64,000 nucleotides of DNA from Vulcanimicrobiota bacterium (GTDB lineage: Bacteria; Vulcanimicrobiota; Vulcanimicrobiia; Vulcanimicrobiales; Vulcanimicrobiaceae): the NCBI GenBank assembly GCA_027307235.1, contig DAHUXH010000007.1:124001-188000 (forward strand), read 5' to 3'. The position numbers were made by a program, and so were the translations under genes. Position 1 is the stretch's first letter. Each line of letters begins with the position of its first letter. The notes under the pieces are model-generated. The model was given only the letters and a program-made list of their open reading frames with translations, did not search any database and had not been told where the DNA came from. Shown here piece by piece: positions 8,515-15,939 of the stretch.

Positions 8515-8655
8515 TGCACTGAGGATGGGGTGGGATTTGAACCGACGGAACGCTCATCGCGTTCGGCAGTTTTCAAGACTGCTCCGTTCAACCACTCCGC
8601 CACCATCCGCGTTGGCCGTCGTTCCAAGGCCGTTGAAAGCCCCTGCCCGGGAGGG
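8515..8655. repeat. Direct duplication, copy 2 (tRNA-Ser and flanks)
   Basis: Second copy of the segment at 7171-7315, about 1.34 kb downstream. Between the copies lies the hydrolase gene. The right flank drifts after GTTGGCCGTCGTTCCAAGG and fades near 8655. Confidence 0.8.
8522..8608 (-). tRNA. tRNA-Ser (UGA) second copy, probably degenerate
   Basis: Same anticodon arm, D arm and variable arm as the copy at 7178, but with changes that break pairing. The acceptor reads GGATGGT against CCCATCC (T7 faces C66), and the T stem reads GTCGG against CCCAC (one C-C mismatch). The first copy is fully paired. This is either a decaying duplicate or a weakly active tRNA. CCA is not encoded. Confidence 0.65.
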
Positions 8656-8685
8656 GCGTGACCCGGCGGCGCGAACCGGGCGGAC

Positions 8686-9489
8686 GTGCGCGCCGTCGGT
8701 CGCTCATTGGTTGGACTTTGCGTGGCTGCGGCAACTGCTGCGGCGGCGCTGTCCCACGTTGCGATCGACGTGGTCGGAGACTACGCTCTGCCGCACGACA
8801 CGTACGACAACGTTGCTCACGGTTCTCGCGAACTGCTCGCAGCCATCGCGCTAGCGGCGGCAGCGATGCTCGCGGTGCGCGGCATTCGCAGATGCTGTGA
8901 GATTGGAGCTGCTCACCGTGGCAGCCTTCCGGCTCGGCTTCCTTCCTGGCCGTCCGCACTGCGCTTCACGCTTGCGACGGTCGGGCTCGCCGCGCTGATC
9001 GTACCGGCGATGGAGGTGCTCGACGCACGCCTGGCCGGCGTTCCGGTTGGCGGCATCGATGATGCCTTCGGCGGTTCGGTCTTCCTCGGTCTGGGCATCA
9101 CCATGGCGTGCGCGACGCTCGTTGCGGTGCTCGTGTTCGGAGTCGCGCGGTGGCTCGTTTCGCATCGCGACGCGATCGCGGCCATCATCGTTACCCTCAT
9201 GGCGCGCGATTCCGGGGCGCAACGAAGCGAGAAGAGACTGCGCCGTCTTTCCACAAAGCCGCGCCCGCAGCGTACCGCCCGTGCGCTGCGCCGGTGCAAA
9301 CGCGGACCTCCGCATGGTGCTCGCTTTCGCCAGCATCATGTTGCCATTCGCACCGAGGGAGTCTTCCGTGTTTCTCCGTCTGTTTCACATGCCGCGAGTC
9401 GCGCTCGCGATCGTGCTGACATCTCTTTGCGCCGCGCCGGTCTGCGCGGCTTCATTCGCACCGCCCGGTGGTATTTCGGGAGTCGTTGA
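8686..9489 (+). CDS. Hypothetical multi-pass membrane protein
   Basis: Not recognised. From a GTG at 8686 the first 170 residues give four plausible membrane helices (about 5-23, 50-66, 92-110, 128-152). Between the first two is SHVAIDVVGDYALPHDTYDNVAHGSREL, quoted in part: DYALPHDTYDNVAHG, with two His and several acidic residues that could bind a metal or heme. After about residue 175 the composition turns very basic and non-membrane, and the frame overlaps the TonB receptor gene by 122 bases. The real protein may end earlier, or the tail may come from a frame change near 9200-9240. The start has no strong ribosome site. Confidence 0.5.
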   Translation: MRAVGRSLVGLCVAAATAAAALSHVAIDVVGDYALPHDTYDNVAHGSRELLAAIALAAAAMLAVRGIRRCCEIGAAHRGSLPARLPSWPSALRFTLATVGLAALIVPAMEVLDARLAGVPVGGIDDAFGGSVFLGLGITMACATLVAVLVFGVARWLVSHRDAIAAIIVTLMARDSGAQRSEKRLRRLSTKPRPQRTARALRRCKRGPPHGARFRQHHVAIRTEGVFRVSPSVSHAASRARDRADISLRRAGLRGFIRTARWYFGSR

Positions 9490-12100
9490 CGACGCGGCAA
9501 CCGGCCTGCCCTTGCCCAACGTCGAGGTCCGCGTCGTGCGAACGACGCAAGGCGATCGGACCGACGATGCTGGGCGCTTCACCATCGTGTCACTCGACCC
9601 CGGCAGCTATCGCCTCTCGCTGACACGAGCGGGCTATCAGCCAGCAATCTCCGAGCCTATCGCCGTCGGGGCAGCAGTGGTGCATGCAACGCTCTCGATG
9701 CACGCCGGCAGCAACGATCTGCGCGTGATTGCGGTCACCTCGGCGCGCAGCAGTGAATCGCTGCAACAAGCGAGCGCATTCACGAAAACGCTCAACGCGG
9801 AGCAGCTTGCGAGCGCGGGCATCGTGCGCGCTGCCGATGCGCTTCGTACCGAGTCCGGCGTCAACAATGGAATAACCGGCGACACCGCGTCGCTCTCCGA
9901 TGACGTCAGTCTGAGCATTCACGGCATCGGTACGCTCGAAACACTCGCGGCGATCGACGGTCATCCGATCGCGTACGGCATGAAGGGTGGTTTCAACTAT
10001 CAGCTCTCGGCCGTCTACCCGTACCGTGACATCGCGGTGCTCTACGGTTCGGGCGGCAGCGATCTCGTCGGCGCCAACGCCATCGGCGGCGTGGTCAATT
10101 TCCAAACGCTCGATCCGACGCCGCGCAACACGCTGCGGTTCATGCAAGGCTACGGCACCTTCGATCAACTCTCGACGAGCGTGTCGGCAACCGGCACAAC
10201 CGGCCGTTTCGGCTACGCGCTCGCAGCGGGCGTCAGCAGCCTCGACGGCGCGTTTCGCAACGCCACCTTCTATCAGACCGGCGCGGCGTTCGACCAATCG
10301 GTGCAATCCGGCCCGATTCACGATCTGGGCATCTACCGCGACGATTCCCTGGCGGTGACACGCGCAAGCCTCTTCAAGCTCCAGTATACCGTCACGCCGC
10401 GCGGCACACTGACGGTGACGTCGGTCGGCGAGAACCGCTGGGTGGACAAGACCGGCAACGGCGACGGCGACTATCTCGCCTACTCGCCTGCGCTCGCATT
10501 CGGTCAGCAACTGCTCTCACAATACAACCCGGCGAATTTTCCAACGCTGGCGGCGTGTCCGAGCGGAACGTTCGTGGGAACCAACGCCAACGGTCAACCT
10601 AACGGCGTTGGACCCGACGGCAGGCCCGATGGTGGCGTCACCTGTCAAACTCCGCAACAATATGCGGCTTTCAATACCGGATGGTACGGCGCGGGGACGT
10701 CCTGGCAATCGCTGAAGCTCAACGACAACGCGCTTGACTACCGGCACCAAGGCGATCGCTCGATGGTTCACGTTGGCGTTTTCAACAGCTATTACGAAAA
10801 CCTGACGGACCGCACGTTTCAGTTGCCGAATCTCGCGCCGCCGCTCGGCACGTTCCAGCCGGGCAACAACGCGAGTCGGCAGAACGTCGGCGTCAGCGAG
10901 GCCGGTGCGATCGCCAGCGATGAGCTGTTGGGGCGGAATAATGATCTTGAGTTCGGATCGTCGTACATGAACAGCGCGTACTTCACCGACAAGAACGGCC
11001 AACAAAAAGGCGCGCCGGTCATCAGCGATACCGCATTCTTCGGGCGCGACGTCTATCATCCGTGGCAGTCGCCGTTCTCCGCGTACGCAAATCTCTGGGC
11101 CAAGCACTCAACCGCGACCAACACCTCGTATGTCGATTCGCGGGTCTCGACGGTCTACGCCATCACGCCGCGCGATCGTGCGCGCATCTCGATCGGCTCG
11201 ACGACGACGCAGCCGAGCCAGAACATGCTCGGCCAGCAGTTCGTCGAGGGAAACATCGGCGGCGCCGGAGGCGGTGCGCCGATTACCTGCGGCGGTCTGA
11301 ACACCATTGGAAGCGCACCGTCGACGGTACTCAAACCCGAAGAGGGAGTCGATGAAGATTTCTCCTTCGTGCACCGTTGGCAAACCGATACGCAGACGCA
11401 ATTGACCCTGTACAACACCAACGTCTTCGACGAACTCTTCTCGACGATCGTGCCGCTTTCGCAATCGGGCACGACCTTCATTCCCGTCGCGTACCTGGCG
11501 CAAGTGACGGCGGCCGTCGCCGGCAAGTGCGGGGCTGCGATCGCGCCCGCGCTGCTTGGTGTGACCGGAAATTTCAACGTCGGAACGCTTCGCGCGCGAG
11601 GTGCCGATCTGAGTGGACGCATTCGTGCAAGCCGTTCACTCCACGTCGACTACGACTGGGCGCTGACGTCGACCGTGCTCCTGGGCGCCAATGCTCAGGT
11701 GCTGAAGAAAAACGTCACGCTGATCGCCGGCGATCAACTTCCGCGCCTGCCGTTGCACACGTTCAGCGGTTCAGTGGACTACACGTTCGGGCATGGCCTC
11801 GATGCGAGATACACGCTCGATACCGTCTCTGTCAACAATACCAAGGCCTTGCCGGCGTACGATTACAGCAATCTGAGTTTGACCTATCCCTCTGCGCACG
11901 GCGGCGCCATCACCGCGACCGTTCTCAATCTCTTCAATCAATGGGGATCGATAGCGGGATTGCGCTATCAAGGCGTGCCGCTTCCGCTCAGCAGTCTCGC
12001 CGGTCCGTCAGCGTACGCACCGTACATCGGCGCCGGTGCTACGGAGCAGTTCGGTCTGCCGTCTCGGAGCCTCTACATCAGCTACCACACATCGCTCTAG
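9368..12100 (+). CDS. TonB-dependent outer-membrane receptor with N-terminal carboxypeptidase-regulatory-like domain
   Basis: 910 residues from GTG 9368, which has GAGGGAG 6 bases upstream. Order: signal peptide (to about residue 33, ending VCAAS), a CarboxypepD_reg-like beta-sandwich (GISGVVDDAATGLPLPNVEVRV and DDAGRFTIVSLDPGSYRLSLTRAGY, each in part), plug domain (ADALRTESGVN, VLYGSGGSDLVGANAIGGVVNF), then a long beta-barrel. The last residues, SRSLYISYHTSL, form a terminal strand but end in Leu rather than Phe. These proteins import siderophores, cobalamin, sugars or peptides with TonB energy. It is flanked by pieces of a duplicated hydrolase, so it may have been inserted. The substrate is not evident. 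Confidence 0.92.
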   Translation: MFLRLFHMPRVALAIVLTSLCAAPVCAASFAPPGGISGVVDDAATGLPLPNVEVRVVRTTQGDRTDDAGRFTIVSLDPGSYRLSLTRAGYQPAISEPIAVGAAVVHATLSMHAGSNDLRVIAVTSARSSESLQQASAFTKTLNAEQLASAGIVRAADALRTESGVNNGITGDTASLSDDVSLSIHGIGTLETLAAIDGHPIAYGMKGGFNYQLSAVYPYRDIAVLYGSGGSDLVGANAIGGVVNFQTLDPTPRNTLRFMQGYGTFDQLSTSVSATGTTGRFGYALAAGVSSLDGAFRNATFYQTGAAFDQSVQSGPIHDLGIYRDDSLAVTRASLFKLQYTVTPRGTLTVTSVGENRWVDKTGNGDGDYLAYSPALAFGQQLLSQYNPANFPTLAACPSGTFVGTNANGQPNGVGPDGRPDGGVTCQTPQQYAAFNTGWYGAGTSWQSLKLNDNALDYRHQGDRSMVHVGVFNSYYENLTDRTFQLPNLAPPLGTFQPGNNASRQNVGVSEAGAIASDELLGRNNDLEFGSSYMNSAYFTDKNGQQKGAPVISDTAFFGRDVYHPWQSPFSAYANLWAKHSTATNTSYVDSRVSTVYAITPRDRARISIGSTTTQPSQNMLGQQFVEGNIGGAGGGAPITCGGLNTIGSAPSTVLKPEEGVDEDFSFVHRWQTDTQTQLTLYNTNVFDELFSTIVPLSQSGTTFIPVAYLAQVTAAVAGKCGAAIAPALLGVTGNFNVGTLRARGADLSGRIRASRSLHVDYDWALTSTVLLGANAQVLKKNVTLIAGDQLPRLPLHTFSGSVDYTFGHGLDARYTLDTVSVNNTKALPAYDYSNLSLTYPSAHGGAITATVLNLFNQWGSIAGLRYQGVPLPLSSLAGPSAYAPYIGAGATEQFGLPSRSLYISYHTSL

Positions 12101-12194
12101 CCGCTAGTACCATGCGTTGTAGAAGCCGAGTTGGTGTCGCTTTGGATTCTTCGAGATTTCACAGGTAGCGCTTGGCCGTGTATCCTAACGCGCG

Positions 12195-12371
12195 TCGCGG
12201 TTCATCGTGATTCCCCGCACGCGGAACTTCGTTTTTCTCGCACCCTGCACGTCACGAATGCGCGCGCTGGCTCCGCCGCAGTGCATCGATCCTCCGGGCG
12301 TCGATCGCGTCGCAGTTCACGCCCCCATCCAGAACGACGTCGTGCGGTTTCTCTTCGCGTTTACAAGGTGA
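12195..12371 (+). pseudogene. Remnant of a second alpha/beta hydrolase (C-terminal 58 residues)
   Basis: This stretch is nearly identical to the end of the hydrolase at 7382-8398. It reads SRFIVIPRTRNFVFLAPC, then MRALAPPQCIDPPGVDRVAVHAP and VVRFLFAFTR, with an intact frame and stop. It has no start, no upstream part of the fold, and the catalytic His of RARHFVF is Asn here. The match begins abruptly at about 12191 and runs slightly past the stop (AGGTGAGGACGT versus AGGTGAGAACGT). Its last 11 bases overlap the convergent cytochrome c gene. It marks the downstream edge of the segmental duplication that brackets the TonB receptor. Confidence 0.85.
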
Positions 12372-12837
12372 GGACGTATTTGGCGACGTCGCGCAAGTCT
12401 TGCTTGGAGAGTTTCCAGCGAGGCATCGCGGGATCCAGCTTCATGCCGTCGTTGTCGATGCCTGTCGAAATGGCGCGCTCGAGAAGCGCAAGCGTGTACG
12501 GATGCTTCTGACCGGTGACGAGCGCGGCGTGACGCAGGTCGGCGCTCACCGCACCACCGGGCAGATGCACGCCGCCTGAACCGTCCGCTCCATGACAAGC
12601 CTCGCAGCTCGGGCGTAACGGATGCGTTGAGGCGACGATTTGGACGCCGGCTGCATCGAGGCCGGTATGGAAGATGCTGCTGCCGTTCGCGAGTGGCAAC
12701 GGCGGCGCAGCCGCTGCGGGCGATGCAGACGGTGACGGCGATGACGAAGCGTTTTGTGTCGCCGTCGAACACCCGGCAAACGCGAGTATTCCGACCGAAA
12801 AGACCACTCCGAGGGCAAGACGAAAGCGGACCGGCAT
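12361..12837 (-). CDS. Cytochrome c lipoprotein, class I
   Basis: 158 residues from ATG 12837, with AGGAGG 8 bases upstream. The signal ends in a lipobox (ILAFAGC), then a Ser/Pro/Ala linker about 30 residues long. The heme motif is CEACHG (about residue 85), and the distal ligand is probably Met in DPAMPRW. The C-terminal helix KQDLRDVAKYVLTL is typical of small c-type cytochromes. It should be a periplasmic electron carrier anchored by lipid, possibly serving the ba3 oxidase elsewhere in the window. A separate cytochrome c lipoprotein lies at 56.1 kb. Its stop overlaps the hydrolase remnant on the other strand. Confidence 0.9.
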   Translation of the reverse strand: MPVRFRLALGVVFSVGILAFAGCSTATQNASSSPSPSASPAAAAPPLPLANGSSIFHTGLDAAGVQIVASTHPLRPSCEACHGADGSGGVHLPGGAVSADLRHAALVTGQKHPYTLALLERAISTGIDNDGMKLDPAMPRWKLSKQDLRDVAKYVLTL

Positions 12838-12884
12838 CAGTAGACCTCCTGTGCCGGTCCGATTGGGCAAAACCGCGATGGTTC

Positions 12885-14486
12885 CTAGTGTGCCGGAACG
12901 CCGGGTTCGACGGTTCCGCGGATCGTCGTCGGACTCGGAATGCCCGGTGCCGCCGGCTCGCGGTTCTTGTTGGGACCCGGATGGTGACGCAGCGGCGGAA
13001 GCTTCAGCGCTTTCTGTAGGTCGACGCCGGCGCGTCGCGCGATTTGCGTACCGTAGTCTTCGTCGCAGTGGTAGAGATGCCACACCATGCGCAATGCGAT
13101 CTCCGGCGAACACGAGCGCAGATCGTTGCTGATGTTGCTCAGCAGCTCTTCGCGTTCCCATGCTTCAAAGGAACGGTAGCGGTCGCCCGCGGCCTTGTAG
13201 TCGTCGATCGTGCGTGAGAGCGGCTGGCGCACGAGGCTGCCTTGCACGGTTTCGGCGTAGTCCCGTTCGCGTTTGGGCGCTTCGCTCAAACCTCCCATCA
13301 CGCTCGGCTCGTAGTTCACGTGCGGATTCTTTCCGCTCGCATCGACGAACGCTGTCATCGCTCCGTCGCGTTGATTGGTGTGTACCGGCGCGTGTGATGT
13401 GTTAATCGGCAACTGCAGATAGTTGGGACCGACGCGGTGACGATGCGTATCCGAGTATGAGAGCGTGCGGCCGAGCAGCATCTTGTCGTCGGAGAAGTCC
13501 ATCCCGTCGACCAGCACACCGGTGCCGAACGCCGCCTGTTCGGTCTCCGCGAACACGTTCTCGGGATTTCGGTTGAGCACCATGTACCCTACCGGCACCT
13601 TCGGAAACTGATCCTCCGGCCACGTCTTCGTGTCGTCGAGCGGATCGAAGGACAACTCGGGGTGCTCGCCGTCGGGCATGAGCTGCACGCGAAGCTCCCA
13701 TGACGGAAAGTCACCGCGTTCGATCGCGTCGTACAGATCGCGCGTTGCATGACCGACATCTTTGGCCTGCACCTCGGCAGCCTGCGCGGCGGTGAGATTG
13801 CGAACCGGCAGCTTCGGCACCCAGTGGTATTTGACGAGGAACGCCGCACCCTGATCGTTGATCCATTTGTACGTGTTGACGCCGGAGCCGATCATCTCGC
13901 GGTAGCTGGCCGGAATTCCCCACGGACTCTTCACCCACGTGATCATATGCAGCGATTCGGGCGAATTGCTCACGAAGTCGTAGAAGCGCCAGGGCTCCTC
14001 GGCATTGGTCACCGGATCAGGTTTGAACGCGTGGACCATGTCCGGAAACTTCATGGCGTCGCGAATGAAGAAGACCGGGAGGTTGTTGCCGACGAGGTCC
14101 CAGTTGCCGTCTTTCGTGTAGAACTTCACCGCGAATCCGCGCGGATCGCGCGCGGTCTCCGGCGAGCCCTTGCTCCCGACGACGGTGGAGAAGCGCACGA
14201 ACACCGGCGTGCGGTAACCGGATTCGGTGATGACCTTCGCGCGTGTGTACGTGGTGGCGGGTTCGTCGCCGACGTTCCCGTACGCTTCAAAGTATCCGTG
14301 CGCGCCGGTTCCGCGCGCGTGCACGACGCGCTCGGGAATGCGCTCGCGGTCGAAATGCGTGATCTTTTCGATAAATGGGTAGTTCTCGAGCGTCGCCGGA
14401 CCGCGCTCTCCGACCGTTCGCAGATTCTGGTTGTCGGAAAGCGGGTGCCCTTGACGCGTGGTCAGGGGGCGCTGTTCTTCGCTCAT
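12885..14486 (-). CDS. Monofunctional heme catalase
   Basis: 533 residues from ATG 14486 (AGAGGA 5 bases upstream); ATG/GTG starts further up would add ten residues not seen in the family. It breaks down hydrogen peroxide. Visible catalase landmarks are [15 protein letters not shown] with the distal His, [37 protein letters not shown] with the catalytic Asn just before, and [14 protein letters not shown] around the proximal Tyr. The length fits small-subunit catalases, with a C-terminal extension ([11 protein letters not shown], then Pro-rich). It stands alone, convergent with nothing close, 48 bases after the cytochrome c gene start. Confidence 0.95.
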   Translation of the reverse strand: MSEEQRPLTTRQGHPLSDNQNLRTVGERGPATLENYPFIEKITHFDRERIPERVVHARGTGAHGYFEAYGNVGDEPATTYTRAKVITESGYRTPVFVRFSTVVGSKGSPETARDPRGFAVKFYTKDGNWDLVGNNLPVFFIRDAMKFPDMVHAFKPDPVTNAEEPWRFYDFVSNSPESLHMITWVKSPWGIPASYREMIGSGVNTYKWINDQGAAFLVKYHWVPKLPVRNLTAAQAAEVQAKDVGHATRDLYDAIERGDFPSWELRVQLMPDGEHPELSFDPLDDTKTWPEDQFPKVPVGYMVLNRNPENVFAETEQAAFGTGVLVDGMDFSDDKMLLGRTLSYSDTHRHRVGPNYLQLPINTSHAPVHTNQRDGAMTAFVDASGKNPHVNYEPSVMGGLSEAPKRERDYAETVQGSLVRQPLSRTIDDYKAAGDRYRSFEAWEREELLSNISNDLRSCSPEIALRMVWHLYHCDEDYGTQIARRAGVDLQKALKLPPLRHHPGPNKNREPAAPGIPSPTTIRGTVEPGVPAH

Positions 14487-14581
14487 AGTGTCCTCTCGCA
14501 CGAGTACGGCATCCATTCATCTTAGCGCGCCGCATGCACGCTCGACGAGGGCGAGAGACCTAACGCAGTGGGACGATCGCC

Positions 14582-15781
14582 TTAACGGCGGCGACGCGGA
14601 CGCGAGCGGAACAGGATGCGCGGCTTCGGCGGTTCGACGCTTGCTTCGGGAAAGAGCGGATTGGCCGATCGATCCAGCCGCTTACCGAGCGCGTGCTCGA
14701 TCTGACGGAATGCCGGTTCTTCCTCGGTTGATACGAAGGTGATCGCATCGCCGGTTGCTTTTGCGCGGGCGGTGCGCCCGATGCGGTGCAGATAATCTTC
14801 CGGGGCATTGGGGACGTCGTAGTTCACGACGTGACCCAGGTGTGCGATGTCGATGCCGCGTGCGGCGATGTCTGTCGCGACGAGCACGCGGTACTTGCCG
14901 TGCTTGAAGTTTTCGAGTGCGCGGGTGCGTTGGGCTTGCGAGCGATCGCCGTGAATCACGTCGGCGGGGACGCGATGGCGCTCGAGCGCCGCGGCCAGGC
15001 GATTGGCGCGCGCTTTCGTCCGCGTGAACGCGATCGCCGAGAAGATCGCGTTGTCTTTGAGCAGTTCGAGCAAGAGATCGGTCTTGTGTTCTTGCGGAAC
15101 GGCGTAGATGGTTTGCGTCAGGGTTTCGACCGGAGCCGCTGATTGTGCGAGTTCAACGCGAACGGGATCGCGCAGCATCTCGCGCACCAGCGCCGCGATT
15201 TCTTGCGGAAGCGTCGCGGAGAAGAATAACGTCTGCCGCGTCGCCGGAAGATGTTTGAGAATGCGGCGCACGTCGGGAAGAAAACCCATGTCCAACATGC
15301 GATCGGCTTCGTCGAGGACGAGCATCGACACGTCTTGGAGACGCGCGGTGCCCTGATTGATGTGATCGAGAAGCCGGCCCGGCGTCGCGACGATGACGTC
15401 GACTCCGCGCTTGAACGTGTTGACCTGCGGGACGAAACCGACACCGCCGAAGACGGGTGCGACGCGGACGTCGGTGTACTTGGCGAGCGCCGTGAGGTGC
15501 TTGGCGATCTGCGCTGCGAGTTCGCGTGTCGGCGCGAGGATCAGCGCACGCGTTTTGCCGCGCGGCTGTTCCATGAGCGTACGCAGGATGGGCAGCCCGA
15601 ACGCGGCCGATTTTCCGCTGCCGGTCTGCGCGCTTGCGAGGATGTCGCGGCCTTCGAGGGCGGGCGGGATGGAGAGCGCTTGAATCGGTGTGGGTTCGGT
15701 GAAGCGCAGATCCTGCACCGCACGGAGAAGCTCCGGCTGTAAGCCGAGATGTTCAAAAGTAGAGATGACGCAATCTTTCAC
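14582..15781 (-). CDS. rhlE: DEAD-box ATP-dependent RNA helicase (RhlE-like)
   Basis: 399 residues with all core motifs in order: Q motif (FTEPTPIQ), I (AQTGSGKS), Ia (PTRELAAQ), II (LDEADRMLDMGF), III (SAT), IV region (AIAFTRTKARAN), V (ATDIAARGIDI) and VI (HRIGRTARA). These unwind short RNA duplexes, usually in ribosome assembly or mRNA decay. The tail after motif VI is short and ends in a basic patch (RSRPRRRR), a likely RNA contact. The start is GTG at 15781 with no good ribosome site, so the first few residues are uncertain. The symbol reflects family resemblance only. Confidence 0.93.
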   Translation of the reverse strand: MKDCVISTFEHLGLQPELLRAVQDLRFTEPTPIQALSIPPALEGRDILASAQTGSGKSAAFGLPILRTLMEQPRGKTRALILAPTRELAAQIAKHLTALAKYTDVRVAPVFGGVGFVPQVNTFKRGVDVIVATPGRLLDHINQGTARLQDVSMLVLDEADRMLDMGFLPDVRRILKHLPATRQTLFFSATLPQEIAALVREMLRDPVRVELAQSAAPVETLTQTIYAVPQEHKTDLLLELLKDNAIFSAIAFTRTKARANRLAAALERHRVPADVIHGDRSQAQRTRALENFKHGKYRVLVATDIAARGIDIAHLGHVVNYDVPNAPEDYLHRIGRTARAKATGDAITFVSTEEEPAFRQIEHALGKRLDRSANPLFPEASVEPPKPRILFRSRPRRRR

Positions 15782-15882
15782 GAGAGCGCGCGGCTCGATC
15801 GCATTCGAAAGATCGCGCAGGTGTGGCCTTCAGCATGGCACGGAACGGCCCGCTACGTCAAATGCTCTAGTCGCTCGCGCGC

Positions 15883-15917
15883 AAAAAACAGGCGCGGCCC
15901 ACATCGTGAGCCGCGCC
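15883..15917 (-). terminator. Rho-independent terminator after the second S9 peptidase
   Basis: Minus-strand hairpin GGCGCGGC / GCCGCGCC (8 pairs, 11-base loop) followed by TGTTTTTT. It lies 23 bases after the peptidase stop at 15940. Confidence 0.88.
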
Positions 15918-15939
15918 TTGAGGTGGGTGTGTTTCCCGC

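Noticed and set aside
9590-10510. 306-codon minus-strand frame opposite the TonB receptor
   Set aside because: No start signal and typical Arg/Glu/Ala shadow composition.
12361-13161. Longer version of the cytochrome c gene
   Set aside because: The upstream 110 residues overlap the catalase gene and are Arg-rich; ATG 12837 has an AGGAGG box and starts the lipoprotein signal.
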